A stretch of DNA of 64,000 nucleotides from Pseudomonadota bacterium (GTDB lineage: Bacteria > Pseudomonadota > Alphaproteobacteria > Rhizobiales > Xanthobacteraceae): NCBI GenBank assembly GCA_023435725.1, contig JAEYRD010000097.1, positions 1-64,000 of the forward strand, read 5' to 3'. The notes below the pieces were generated by a model, which saw only the letters and a list, made by a program, of their open reading frames with translations, ran no database searches and was not told the DNA's origin. Positions 16,994-25,557 of this stretch are shown here, in pieces (within the stretch, counting starts at the first letter, position 1; the number at the start of each line of letters is the position of its first letter). The position numbers were made by a program, and so were the translations under genes.

Positions 16994-17641
16994 ATGCCAA
17001 GCTACCGCCTTCACTACTTCCCCGAATCCGGCAACAGCTACAAGCTGGCGCTGATGCTGACGCTTTGCGGCGAAACGTTCGAGCCGGTCTGGACCGATTT
17101 TGGCGGCGGCGTCATGCGCACCGCGGAATGGCGCAAGGCCGTGAACGAGATGGGCGAGATTCCCGTGCTCGAGGTCGACGGCGTGAAAATGACGCAGACT
17201 GCACCGATCCTGCTGAAGCTCGCGGAGCAATATGGCCGCTTCGGCGGCGACACGGCCGACGAAAAGTTCGAGCTGCTGCGCTGGCTGTTCTGGGACAACC
17301 ACAAGCTCACCGGCTACATGGCGACCTATCGCTTCATGCGAGCCTTCACCGAGAAGAACGATCCGCAGGTACTGAAGCATTTTCGGCGGAGACTCGAGGA
17401 CTTTCTCGGCATTCTCGACGAGCATCTCCAGCACAATGCCTTCGCGATCGGCGCCAAGTCCACGGTCGCCGATATCTCGATGATGGCCTATCTGCACTAT
17501 CCGAGCGACGAGCATGGCTTTGATTTCGCGGCGAGCTATCCCGCCATCCACGCCTGGCTCGGCCGCATGGCCGCGCTGCCTGGCTGGAAGCCGGCGTATG
17601 AGCTGCTGCCGGGAAAGCGGATGACGAACTACGCGAAGTGA
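16994..17641 (+). CDS. Glutathione S-transferase family protein
   Basis: Cytosolic GST-like protein of 215 residues. The N-terminal thioredoxin fold opens MPSYRLHYFPESGNSYKLAL, with the Ser/Asn/Ser region where the catalytic residue sits, and has the conserved glutathione-binding turn (GEIPVLEVDG, then QTAPIL). The rest is the all-helical domain with the N-capping motif region TVADISMMAY. It should conjugate or otherwise handle glutathione; substrate unknown. Starts 3 nt after TGAGGTCCC on the far side of a palindromic repeat, so it is not in the CoA-transferase operon in any obvious way. Confidence 0.9.
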   Translation: MPSYRLHYFPESGNSYKLALMLTLCGETFEPVWTDFGGGVMRTAEWRKAVNEMGEIPVLEVDGVKMTQTAPILLKLAEQYGRFGGDTADEKFELLRWLFWDNHKLTGYMATYRFMRAFTEKNDPQVLKHFRRRLEDFLGILDEHLQHNAFAIGAKSTVADISMMAYLHYPSDEHGFDFAASYPAIHAWLGRMAALPGWKPAYELLPGKRMTNYAK

Positions 17642-17650
17642 GGGCTCTTC

Positions 17651-17796
17651 TTCTCCCTCTCCCCGTTCTTACGGGGAGAGGGGTGGAGTGAGGGGCCTCT
17701 CTCCACACGTGAGATCGTCGAGGGAGCTGTACCCCCTCACCCGGATTGCATCTTCGATGCAATCCGACCTCTCCCCGCAAGCGGGGCGAGGTGAAC
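17651..17796. repeat. Family C palindromic repeat
   Basis: CTCTCCCCGTTCTTACGGGGAGAG hairpin on the left and CTCTCCCCGCAAGCGGGGCGAG on the right enclose GAGTGAGGGGCCTCTC and GGATTGCATCTTCGATGCAATCC. It fills the gap between the convergent GST gene and the small membrane protein gene. Confidence 0.85.
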
Positions 17797-17836
17797 CCGC
17801 GGCTAAAGCGCGATTCAATCGAAAGAGTTCGCCCCG

Positions 17837-18001
17837 CTACCGCAACGCCGCCCAGCCGAGCGTGAACAGGATCGCGCCGATGATAACGGCCACCGCGAGC
17901 GCCCAGGTGCTGACGCGGATGCTGCCGGTGACTTGCTTGGCTGCTTCATTGCGCGCAATCTCGCGATTGCGCTCCTTGTTGGCGTCGCTCGTGTCCGTCA
18001 T
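17837..18001 (-). CDS. Small single-pass membrane protein, hypothetical
   Basis: Short gene of 54 codons. The product starts with a charged cytoplasmic segment rich in Asn, Glu and Arg (DTSDANKERNREIARNEAAK), followed by one hydrophobic helix of about 20 residues (WALAVAVIIGAILFTLGWAA) and ends at LR. It lies 17 bp behind the secreted CxxCH-protein gene on the same strand, which suggests cotranscription. I do not recognise a family. Reality rests on the clean amphipathic-to-hydrophobic design and close spacing. Confidence 0.65.
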   Translation of the reverse strand: MTDTSDANKERNREIARNEAAKQVTGSIRVSTWALAVAVIIGAILFTLGWAALR

Positions 18002-18018
18002 GGGTCATCCAGATCGGT

Positions 18019-19557
18019 TTAGCGCGTCTTGATGAAGCACATGCCGATGCGGCTGGAGGCCGCGGCAGCCTGACAGGTCAGCCCCTTAGCACAGCTCCAT
18101 GACGTAAAACTCCTGTCGGCCGTTCCCGATCCCGCGTTTTGCAGGGAACAATGCGCGCCCCAGCCGTCCTGATATTCGGTGCCGGCGAGCTCCTGGCTGC
18201 CGCGGGTCTGCGGCCGGCTGGCAAATCCGCGGGAGAAATCAGGGCGTTTGCCCGCCGCGAACGCAGCCAGGATGTCACGGCGCCGGACTTGGTCGCCGAA
18301 GAAATGCGGCGAGGCCGGCACGATGGTCGAATTGGACGGCTTGTCGGCCAGCCAGTCGACGCCCGGGAAATGGAAGCCGCCGATGCCGCGGGTCTGGTGG
18401 CAGCCGGCACAGGTGACGTCATTGAGGCGGCGCTGGAAGCCCGCGACCGAGCGGATGTTTTGAATTTCGATGCCGCGCGCAGCCGCCTGCTTCAGCGCGC
18501 CGACCACATCATTGTCGGTGAAGACGGGATCAGCCTTGTCCTCGCCCTGAATCATCCCGAACTCGGGCTGCAGCGTTGAGGCATCGAGGCCGGCGGGCGT
18601 CGGCACGAGCGCGGCCTTGGCCAGGAACTGCTCCGGGATCAGCACCGTGCCGAGGTCGAATTCGCGCAAATGATCGGGTGCCAGCAGCCAGGCCTTGAAG
18701 TCGTGCCGGAGCGCGTCGTTCGCGAGGATCCGGTCGCGGTCGATCTGGTTCTCCAGGGTCGACTCCACGAACTGCTTCGTGGCGGGATCGTACTTGAACA
18801 CTTTGAGCAGGTAGTCGGAGCGGAAATCGTGGAGCGCCGATTTCGGCGCGATCGAGATCTGGATGTTGGTCTCGATGCGATCGAGCATCGCATCGTACGG
18901 CTCAAAGTGGCTGCCGATGAGCCCCTGCCAATCGCCATTGTCAAGCCAGCGCCGCGCGACCTCGGCGCAACTGACCGGCCTTCCGTTCCCATCCGTCTGG
19001 CGCGCATCCCGTGCCTTCATCACCAAGTTCAGCGTCATCGGCAGGCGCGTTGCCGACTTGCTACCATCCGGCCTGGTCTCGAAATGCGCCAGCCGGTAGA
19101 TCAGACGGATCTCGCCGCATGAGTCTTCGGCCACGTAGGCGCGGTCCATGCGGTTGACGATGCCGGCCAGCACGAAGCGCGTGTTGCGCGATTTCAGATT
19201 GGCCCGATCGAACAGCTGAACATCAAAACCTTCGCCGACACCGACGGTTTCGCTCGGCGATGCCGCCTTGTGCTCAGCGATGTAGCGATCGAACTCGGCA
19301 TCGATCGCCGGCGGAATTGGTGCAAGCTGCGGCACCTGCGAGAACAGCAGATCGGTCGTGAGCGGAAAGTCCGCGTTCCGCTCCGGCCACAGCAGGCGCG
19401 AGATCGTGAGCGCGTCGTGCTGGTCGAGCTTGCGTAGGAGATCGGGATCGGTGATCGCCGTGCCGCGAGTGAGCGGCGCGTTCTCGGCTGCGAAAAGCGA
19501 GACAGGCGCGCCGCATAATACGGCGACAGCAATGAGAATTCGCAACGCGCGGCCCAT
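18019..19557 (-). CDS. Secreted protein with CxxCH heme-type motif, uncharacterised
   Basis: A 512-residue exported protein with a Sec signal peptide (hydrophobic segment ending FAA-ENAP). One CAGCH motif at about residue 385 (VTCAGCHQTRGIGGFHFPG) suggests covalent heme c attachment, and several other cysteines are scattered (EDSCGE, VSCAEV, then HCSLQ, WSCAKGLTC, GMCF). The C-terminal cluster of six or so cysteines looks like a small disulfide-bonded module. No known enzyme family is recognised; a periplasmic redox or binding role is plausible. Downstream on the same strand is the 54-residue membrane protein. A strong terminator of the upstream gene separates it from 19650. Confidence 0.85.
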   Translation of the reverse strand: MGRALRILIAVAVLCGAPVSLFAAENAPLTRGTAITDPDLLRKLDQHDALTISRLLWPERNADFPLTTDLLFSQVPQLAPIPPAIDAEFDRYIAEHKAASPSETVGVGEGFDVQLFDRANLKSRNTRFVLAGIVNRMDRAYVAEDSCGEIRLIYRLAHFETRPDGSKSATRLPMTLNLVMKARDARQTDGNGRPVSCAEVARRWLDNGDWQGLIGSHFEPYDAMLDRIETNIQISIAPKSALHDFRSDYLLKVFKYDPATKQFVESTLENQIDRDRILANDALRHDFKAWLLAPDHLREFDLGTVLIPEQFLAKAALVPTPAGLDASTLQPEFGMIQGEDKADPVFTDNDVVGALKQAAARGIEIQNIRSVAGFQRRLNDVTCAGCHQTRGIGGFHFPGVDWLADKPSNSTIVPASPHFFGDQVRRRDILAAFAAGKRPDFSRGFASRPQTRGSQELAGTEYQDGWGAHCSLQNAGSGTADRSFTSWSCAKGLTCQAAAASSRIGMCFIKTR

Positions 19558-19593
19558 GCCTGCAGTAACACCGCGCGGGGACGCCTATTCAAG

Positions 19594-19626
19594 AAAAAAG
19601 GCGCTTCACATCACGGTGAAGCGCCT
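19594..19626 (-). terminator. Intrinsic terminator of the 19650-20675 gene
   Basis: On the minus strand an 11-bp perfect stem (AGGCGCTTCAC with GTGAAGCGCCT, 6-nt loop) is followed directly by six T residues. It lies 24 bp after the stop of the gene ending at 19650. This is the clearest rho-independent terminator in the window. Confidence 0.92.
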
Positions 19627-19649
19627 GTTCGAGGTCGGATACCGAGCGC

Positions 19650-20675
19650 TTAGCGCGCGACGATCAGGCCCTTGCTGGTGACGACCACCCAGCGGCCGTC
19701 CTGACGGCGGATCGCATCGACTCGGCCGACGCCGGGGATGGGATCGCCGGCATAGACTTCGTAGAGGCCTCCCCGGCCTTCGATCAAAGCGCCGCCATTG
19801 GCAACGTCACGCAGGCTCCAGCCCTCGATTGTCGGCAGCCGACCGACCTCGGTCTTGGGGGCAGCCGGTACTGGAGCAGCGGCCGGCGTGATCGAGCCGG
19901 TGGTCTCCCTGGCGGGTGCCGCGGCCGCGGCTTGCGCGGGGGCGGCGGGCGGCGTGGCACGGAGCTTGTCGACGGTCTCGGACAGCTTTGCCAGCTTGGC
20001 CATCGGCTCGGCCTGCGCCTTTTCGAGCTTGTCGAGGCGGTCATTGGCCCGGTTGAACTGGCTAAGGCCGGTCTTCGAGCTGTGCTCGACATTGGCCTTG
20101 AGCGCGACCACGTCGGCATCGATCCGGGCGACCGAGGATTCCAGCGCGCTGGTGTCGGCAACCTGGACCGGGGCCGGACTGGCGGCAAAGTGCATCATGC
20201 CGGCGGTCGCGAGCGCACCGCTGATCGCGCCGACGCAAGCGGCAATCGCCACCACCGCGGCCATCGCCGACAGGCGGCGCTTGCCACCGGCCTCGCGCGG
20301 CTCGTCCGGCTTCACATGCGGGGCAAAGTCCTCGCGGTCCCAGGAGTGGTCCGAGGGCGCCATCACGATGAGCTTGCCGGGCTTCGGCTCGGGCCTGGTC
20401 CCGGCCCTTGGTTCAACCTTGGCTTCGGACTCGGGCTGGGCACCGAGCTTCGGTACCACGATCCGAGGCGGCTCAGCCTGGGACGGATCCGGCGTTACCA
20501 GGTCAGCCTTGACCATGTCTGCCTTGACCATGTCAGCTTTGGGCGGCGCCTCGTGGTCGGGGGCAATCGAAGGGGCCTCGATGCCGGCGGCAGCCTCGAC
20601 GGCCTGCGGCGCGATCGCTGCAGGTTCGGTGGCGCCAGTGTCCTGGCCGGCCTGTTCGGGCATTGCTTCACTCAC
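19650..20675 (-). CDS. Membrane-anchored Pro/Ala-rich coiled-coil protein, hypothetical
   Basis: A 341-residue protein. Residues 1-140 are a low-complexity acidic, Pro/Ala/Glu-rich cytoplasmic segment that includes a short tandem KADMVKADMVKADLV. One membrane helix follows (about 145-170). The periplasmic part has a predicted coiled coil (DADVVALKANVEHSS to SETVDKLRA), an Ala/Pro linker, and a compact C-terminal domain with GWSLRDVANGGALIEG and VGRVDAIRRQDGRWVVVTSKG. That last domain is common to rhizobial proteins of unknown function. GTG 20675 is used; ATG 20663 is nearly as likely. It ends at a strong terminator. Confidence 0.82.
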   Translation of the reverse strand: MSEAMPEQAGQDTGATEPAAIAPQAVEAAAGIEAPSIAPDHEAPPKADMVKADMVKADLVTPDPSQAEPPRIVVPKLGAQPESEAKVEPRAGTRPEPKPGKLIVMAPSDHSWDREDFAPHVKPDEPREAGGKRRLSAMAAVVAIAACVGAISGALATAGMMHFAASPAPVQVADTSALESSVARIDADVVALKANVEHSSKTGLSQFNRANDRLDKLEKAQAEPMAKLAKLSETVDKLRATPPAAPAQAAAAAPARETTGSITPAAAPVPAAPKTEVGRLPTIEGWSLRDVANGGALIEGRGGLYEVYAGDPIPGVGRVDAIRRQDGRWVVVTSKGLIVAR

Positions 20676-20835
20676 AGCTCAAATACTCCAGTCTAGGTTG
20701 ACCTTTTGGTAACTTTCATTGCTTGCGAAATCCTTACTCTGGACCCGCTTACTAAAATTTTAGGAACTCATCCGGGGCCGAATTTGGCCGGGAAAGTGGA
20801 ACCGATGTGGCGGGCGCAAAACAAATTGTAAGCCG

Positions 20836-21075
20836 ATGCTGCCCGCAGCAGACCGCGTGCGTCAGCCGAAGGGGTTGAAGGGGCTGGATTCGAAGATCCT
20901 GCTGTCAGGCCATGGCCGCTTGTCCGACACGCCGCAGGACGACGTCCGCATCGCGATCGCGCGGTCGCATGGACTGCTGGAGGACACTGCGCAATTGTTC
21001 GACGCGCTGGATGCGCGCTCGAACTTCGAGCCGATCATGCAGTCGGTGCGGGACCTGAACAAGCTGGATGATTGA
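20836..21075 (+). CDS. Small hypothetical protein
   Basis: A 79-codon frame encoding a soluble, charged protein (LSDTPQDDVRIAIARSHGLLEDTAQLFDALDARSNFEPIMQSVRDLNKLDD). The second half is a helix-rich acidic stretch with no low-complexity signature of a shadow frame. No recognised family, no good ribosome site before the ATG, and a family-B repeat right after the stop. It is divergent from the gene at 20675. Probably real but uncertain. Confidence 0.5.
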   Translation: MLPAADRVRQPKGLKGLDSKILLSGHGRLSDTPQDDVRIAIARSHGLLEDTAQLFDALDARSNFEPIMQSVRDLNKLDD

Positions 21076-21099
21076 TATTGCATGCTGCTCTTCCAGCCT

Positions 21100-21180
21100 C
21101 GTCATTGCGAGCGCAGCGAAGCAATCCAGAGTCTTACCGCGGTGACAGTCTGGATTGCTTCGCTGCGCTCGCAATGACGG
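21100..21180. repeat. Intergenic palindromic repeat (family B)
   Basis: An 81-bp near-perfect inverted repeat with ends CGTCATTGCGAGCGCAGCG and CGCTGCGCTCGCAATGACG, and a TTACCGCGGTGACA centre. The same element stands at 29438-29518 and, modified, at 16829-16945. Confidence 0.92.
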
Positions 21181-21203
21181 AGTGGGCGGCACCCACGCGT
21201 GGA

Positions 21204-21701
21204 TCACATCACCACGGGCTTATCCGGCAGCTCGTTCGGATGCGGTCCGCTCGACGGAAAATGCCTTGCGAGCTCCCGTGACACCGCCTCGATGCCGCCG
21301 ATCACGCCGCGCTCGAATTGGCCCGACCTGAACTCGGCCTCCATGGCGCGGCAGATCTGCTCCCAACACTCAGCCCCCACCTTCGCGTCGATGCCGCGGT
21401 CGGCGACGATCTCGACGTCACGGTCGGCGAGCAGGAGATAGATGAGGACGCCGTTGTTGTGCGCGGTATCCCAGATGCGCAGATGCGAGAATACGTCGAG
21501 CGCGCGCTCGCGAGCCGGCTGGTTACGGAACAGCGGCGCGCCGTCGAGCGCGCCTTCGACCACGAAACGGACCTGGCCGGAATGGGTGGTTTCACCACGC
21601 GCGATCGCCTGCTCGATGCGATCGAGCACAGCTTCTGGAAACGCGTGCTTTGCCCGCCAGTGATGCTGGACCAGATGCCTGCTGATACGCCTGATGCCCA
21701 T
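21204..21701 (-). CDS. TPM domain-containing protein, short
   Basis: A 165-residue protein made of a TPM-type (YgcG/TLP18.3) domain without signal peptide or long membrane tail. The conserved acidic segments are visible (IWDTAHNNGVLIYLLLADRDVEIVADRGIDAKV). It is the last gene of a lemA - TPM - TPM run on the minus strand, 2 bp after the previous stop, so the three are one operon. TPM domains bind acidic phospholipid or have phosphatase-like folds; the role here is unknown but LemA/TPM pairs recur across bacteria. Confidence 0.88.
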   Translation of the reverse strand: MGIRRISRHLVQHHWRAKHAFPEAVLDRIEQAIARGETTHSGQVRFVVEGALDGAPLFRNQPARERALDVFSHLRIWDTAHNNGVLIYLLLADRDVEIVADRGIDAKVGAECWEQICRAMEAEFRSGQFERGVIGGIEAVSRELARHFPSSGPHPNELPDKPVVM

Positions 21702-21703
21702 GG

Positions 21704-22618
21704 CTACCAGCTCCCCGAGGCGCCGCCGCCACCAAAGCTGCCGCCACCGCCGCTAAAACCGCCGCTGTCACTCGACGACGAACCGCTGCTCCAGCCGCCT
21801 CCCGACGAGGAACCGCTCGACCACGACCCACCGCGCGAAGGGCCGCTCGACACCGGAAGGATATCTGCGATGAAGGCCAGGACGAAACCGATGATCCCGG
21901 CGATCGCGGCAACGCCAGCGGAGCCGAGGATAAGCAACGCCAACAGGCCGATCAGGCTGCCGGTCGCGACCGAGCCCAGCAACCGCCCCAGGATCGAGCG
22001 GAGGAAGCCGCCGATGACGAGCGATGCAAACAGCGTGACCGGGATGATCGGTCCAATGTCCTCCAGGTTGCCGAAGTTGACGCTGGGCGAGGGAACCGGC
22101 AGCGGCTCGCCGTCGATGACGCTGATCATGCGATCGACACCATCCGAGATGCCGCCGCTGAAATCGCCCGTCCTGAATTTTGGCGTGATCACCTCATCGA
22201 TGATCCGTCGCGATGTGATGTCAGTGAGCGCGCCTTCGAGGCCGTAACCGACCTCGATGCGCAGATGCCGGTCGTTCTTGGCTACGATGAGGATCGCGCC
22301 ATCGTCGACCTTCTTGCGGCCGACCTTCCAGGCGTCCGCGACGCGGATCGAGTACTGCTCGATCGTCTCCGGGTCCGTCGTCGGGACGATCAGGACGGCG
22401 ACCTGGCTGCCCTTTCGCGCCTCGAAGTCACGCAGCTTCTGTGACAGTGCGGCGATGTCGCTGCTGGAGAGCGTGCCGGTCTGATCGACAACGCGGCCGG
22501 TCAATTGCGGCACGGCGACGTCGGCTGCAGCTGCAAAGGCAAAGGTGAGGATGAGCGCGGCAGCGAGGACGAGGCGTGAGCAGAAGGCCGAACAAGCCCG
22601 CCACAACCTCGCTGTCAT
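21704..22618 (-). CDS. YgcG-type TPM domain protein with Gly/Ser-rich tail
   Basis: A 304-residue membrane protein. A signal peptide (about residues 5-32, ending AAA-DVAVP) precedes a periplasmic TPM domain with QTGTLSSSDIAALSQKL and DDGAILIVAKNDRHLRIEVGYGLEG. Two or three membrane helices follow at about residues 190-245, then a cytoplasmic or exposed tail of Gly/Ser repeats (GGSWSSGSSSGGGWSSGS, GGGGSFGGGGASGSW), the usual YgcG layout. The ATG at 22618 overlaps the edge of a palindromic repeat, and longer readings would translate that repeat, so 22618 is preferred; it lacks a good ribosome site. Middle gene of the lemA operon. Confidence 0.87.
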   Translation of the reverse strand: MTARLWRACSAFCSRLVLAAALILTFAFAAAADVAVPQLTGRVVDQTGTLSSSDIAALSQKLRDFEARKGSQVAVLIVPTTDPETIEQYSIRVADAWKVGRKKVDDGAILIVAKNDRHLRIEVGYGLEGALTDITSRRIIDEVITPKFRTGDFSGGISDGVDRMISVIDGEPLPVPSPSVNFGNLEDIGPIIPVTLFASLVIGGFLRSILGRLLGSVATGSLIGLLALLILGSAGVAAIAGIIGFVLAFIADILPVSSGPSRGGSWSSGSSSGGGWSSGSSSSDSGGFSGGGGSFGGGGASGSW

Positions 22619-22714
22619 CGCCCGGCCTGACCGGGCGATCCAATATTCCAGAGACGCCAGCGGGATACGGAGAAGCCGCGGCGTACTGGATTCCCCGCTT
22701 TCGCGGGGAATGAC
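22614..22714. repeat. Mixed palindromic repeats between lemA and the TPM gene
   Basis: GTCATCGCCCGGCCTGACCG with GGGCGAT forms one hairpin, and ATTCCCCGCTTTCGCGGGGAAT another, separated by about 50 bp. Both hairpin types are common bradyrhizobial intergenic units. They lie inside the lemA operon, between the first and second gene. Confidence 0.75.
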
Positions 22715-22755
22715 GCCGCTGGGTGAAGCTAAGCGCATCGTGAAACAGCGCGCGT

Positions 22756-23364
22756 TTACTTCGACGGCGCCGGCGCCGGATTGAAATCGACCTTCGGCGC
22801 GGTCGAGATTTCCTTCTCGTTCTCGACCGCGAAGTTCGGCTTCTCCTTGTAGCCGAACATCATCGCGGTGAGGTTGCTCGGGAAGGAGCGGATGGTAACG
22901 TTATAGTCCTGCACCGACTTGATGTAGCGGTTGCGCGCCACCGTGATGCGGTTCTCGGTGCCCTCGAGCTGCGACATCAGATCCTTGAACAGGGCATCCG
23001 ACTTGAGCTGCGGATAATTCTCGGTGACGACCAGGAGGCGCGACAGCGCGCTGGAGAGTTCGCCCTGGGCGGCCTGGAATTTCTGGAAAGCGGCGGGATC
23101 GTTCAGCACTTCGGGTGTCGCCTGGATGCTGCCGACCTTGGCCCTGGCATTGGTGACCCCGAGGAGCACGTCCTTTTCCTGCTGCGCAAAGCCCTTCACG
23201 GAGTTGACGAGATTGGGCACGAGATCGGCGCGGCGCTGATACTGGTTGACCACCTCGGACCAGTTGCCCTTGATCTGCTCGTCCTCGCTCTGGATGGCGT
23301 TATAGCCGCAATTGGTCAGGCTCAGCGAGGCGAGCGCCGCCAGCACGGTCAGGATCTTGCGCAT
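22756..23364 (-). CDS. lemA: LemA family lipoprotein
   Basis: A 202-residue LemA protein with an N-terminal signal ending in a lipobox-like LTNC, so probably a lipoprotein. The family core is clear: WSEVVNQYQRRADLVPNLVNSVKGFAQQE, then NARAKVG, ENYPQLKSD and GTENRITVARNRY. The fold is a long helical bundle with little known function. The ATG at 23364 has GGGAG 7 nt upstream; the TTG one codon earlier is not needed. First gene of the lemA-TPM-TPM operon. Confidence 0.94.
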   Translation of the reverse strand: MRKILTVLAALASLSLTNCGYNAIQSEDEQIKGNWSEVVNQYQRRADLVPNLVNSVKGFAQQEKDVLLGVTNARAKVGSIQATPEVLNDPAAFQKFQAAQGELSSALSRLLVVTENYPQLKSDALFKDLMSQLEGTENRITVARNRYIKSVQDYNVTIRSFPSNLTAMMFGYKEKPNFAVENEKEISTAPKVDFNPAPAPSK

Positions 23365-23533
23365 CAAATTTCTCCCGGTGGAATCTGACGCAAACTATCA
23401 GATTGCGCGCGCGAGACCCAGACGTCTTACGCCGGAGGCGCGAAAAGCAGCCGACTGACGCAAGCCTCTTGCCTATCACTGGCCGACATAGTCAACTCAG
23501 GCAAAACAAGAACGGAAAGGCTAGGGAAACGCG

Positions 23534-24388
23534 ATGACCTCGTTCGAGACCATCCTCGTGGAGAGGCCGGAGCCGGCGATCACCCGGATCGTGATGAACC
23601 GGCCCGATGCGCGCAACGCGCAAAACCTGCAAATGACCTACGACCTCAACGCCGCCTTCGATGCGGCCGTGCAGGACGATGCGATCAAGGTGATCATCCT
23701 CGCCGGCAATGGTCCGCACTTCTCCTCCGGCCATGACCTGCGACCGGGCGGCAAGAATGCCGCGGGCGTCGATTTTCCGCCGATCGGAAATTGGGGCGGT
23801 TTCGCCGAGCCCAATGCGCACGGCCGATTCGCCCGCGAGCAGGAAATTTATCTCCAGATCACGCGGCGTTGGCGCAACCTCGCCAAGCCTGTCATCGCGG
23901 AGGTGCACGGCAAATGCATCGCCGGCGGCCTGATGCTGGCCTGGGCCTGCGACCTCATCATTGCGAGCGACGATGCGCAGTTCTGCGATCCCGTCGTCAC
24001 CATGGGCGTATGCGGCGTCGAATGGTTCGTGCATCCCTGGGAGCTTGGGCCGCGCAAGGCCAAGGAATTCCTGTTCACCGCCGACGCATGGAGCGCGCAG
24101 GAAGCGCACCAGCTCGGCATGGTCAACCAGGTCGTGCCGCGCGCGGAGCTGTCTTCCGCCGTGCTGGCGCTGGCACGCAAGATCGCGGCAAAGCCGTCCT
24201 TTGCGCTGAAACTGACCAAGGAGGCGGTGAACCGCTCGGTCGACGTGATGGGCCAGCCCGCCGCGATCGACCAGGCCTTTGCGCTGCATCAGCTCTGTCA
24301 CGCCCACAATCTTCAGGAGTTCGGCATGGTGGTCGATCCATCCGGCCTGCATCCCTCCGTGCGCAAACCGCCGGCGGCCGCGGAGTAG
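23534..24388 (+). CDS. Enoyl-CoA hydratase/isomerase family protein
   Basis: Crotonase-fold protein of 284 residues. Oxyanion-hole segments are present (FSSGHDLR near residue 63 and GKCIAGGLMLAWACDL near 125), but the second catalytic region reads GVCGVEWFVHPW, without the usual Glu pair position that I can assign with certainty. It should act on a CoA thioester, probably hydration, in fatty or dicarboxylic acid breakdown. It leads an operon with two acyl-CoA dehydrogenases (5 bp and 15 bp gaps). The start follows GGAAAGGCTAGGGAAACGCG. Confidence 0.92.
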   Translation: MTSFETILVERPEPAITRIVMNRPDARNAQNLQMTYDLNAAFDAAVQDDAIKVIILAGNGPHFSSGHDLRPGGKNAAGVDFPPIGNWGGFAEPNAHGRFAREQEIYLQITRRWRNLAKPVIAEVHGKCIAGGLMLAWACDLIIASDDAQFCDPVVTMGVCGVEWFVHPWELGPRKAKEFLFTADAWSAQEAHQLGMVNQVVPRAELSSAVLALARKIAAKPSFALKLTKEAVNRSVDVMGQPAAIDQAFALHQLCHAHNLQEFGMVVDPSGLHPSVRKPPAAAE

Positions 24389-24393
24389 ACACG

Positions 24394-25542
24394 ATGGACC
24401 TCAACCTCAGTGACGAACAACGGCTGCTGCGCGAGAGCGCGGAACGCTTCGTGGCGGAAAGCTACGATGCCGATCACCGCCGGAAGATGGCGAACGATCC
24501 GCTCGGCTTCAGCCCGGCGGTGTGGAGGCAGTTTGCCGAGCTTGGCTGGCTCGCGCTGCCCATCCCGGAGGACTTTGGCGGACTCGGCGGCGGCGCAGTC
24601 GAAATCGGCATTCTCATGGAAGCCTTCGGCCGCGGGCTGGTGTCCGAGCCGTATGTCGCAACAATCGTGCTCGGGGCTGCGCTGATCGACAGATGCGGCA
24701 GCACAGCGCAGAAGCAGGAGAGCCTGCCCAAGATCGCGGACGGATCATTGAAACTCGCCTTCGCGCATTCGGAGCGCGCAGCGCGGTTCGATCTTACCAA
24801 GGTCGCAACAGTTGCCAACAAAACAGCGCAGGGCTGGCGTCTTGCCGGCACCAAGATCGCCGTACTCGACGGCCATGCCGCCGACGAGATCATCGTCTCC
24901 GCGCACATTCATGATCATCAGGGGCCATCGGGGCGGATCGGCCTGTTCTTGGTGCCGGCGACGGCGGCGGGCCTCGCGCTCTCCGACTATCCGCGCCTCG
25001 GCGGCGGGCGCGCCTGCAACATCGAACTATCCGATGTGCATCTCCCTGAAGACGCCCTGCTCGGGGACAGCAAGGACGCGCTGCCCGCGATCGAATGGGC
25101 GGTCGATCGCGCCATGGCGGCGCTCGGCGCAGAGGCCGTCGGCATCATGCAGACCCTGCTGGAGACGACGCTCGAATACACCAAGATCCGCAAGCAGTTC
25201 GGCCGGCCATTGTCCGCCAACCAGGTGATCCGCCATCGCCTCGCCGACATGGCGATCCAGGTCGACGAGGCCCGCTCGATGGCACTGCGCGCCGCACTGA
25301 AGGCAGATAGCCCGCCGATCGAGCGGGCACGGGCCGCCTCCGGCGCCAAGGCGAAGATCGGCAAATGCGCGCGCTTTGTCGGCGAGCAATCGATCCAGCT
25401 TCATGGCGGCATGGGTGTCACCGAGGAGCTCGAGGTCGGCGCCTATTTCAAACGGCTGGTCGCCTTCGACACGCTGTTCGGCAACAGCGCGCACCACTAT
25501 AGCCGCCATGCCGAGCTTGCCCGCAACGCCGTGCCTGCCTGA
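24394..25542 (+). CDS. Acyl-CoA dehydrogenase
   Basis: FAD-dependent acyl-CoA dehydrogenase of 382 residues. N-terminal helical part (LSDEQRLLRESAERFV), beta domain with GGGRACNIELSDVHLPEDALLG, and C-terminal part with RKQFGRPLSANQVIRHRLADM and the FAD-side QLHGGMGVTEELEVG. The catalytic-base Glu near the C-terminus is not at the standard place I can identify, which is common for the partner subunit in paired dehydrogenases. The ATG at 24394 lies 5 bp after the hydratase stop. Together with the next gene it may form a heteromeric acyl-CoA dehydrogenase. Confidence 0.9.
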   Translation: MDLNLSDEQRLLRESAERFVAESYDADHRRKMANDPLGFSPAVWRQFAELGWLALPIPEDFGGLGGGAVEIGILMEAFGRGLVSEPYVATIVLGAALIDRCGSTAQKQESLPKIADGSLKLAFAHSERAARFDLTKVATVANKTAQGWRLAGTKIAVLDGHAADEIIVSAHIHDHQGPSGRIGLFLVPATAAGLALSDYPRLGGGRACNIELSDVHLPEDALLGDSKDALPAIEWAVDRAMAALGAEAVGIMQTLLETTLEYTKIRKQFGRPLSANQVIRHRLADMAIQVDEARSMALRAALKADSPPIERARAASGAKAKIGKCARFVGEQSIQLHGGMGVTEELEVGAYFKRLVAFDTLFGNSAHHYSRHAELARNAVPA

Positions 25543-25557
25543 CACGAGGAGCGCATC

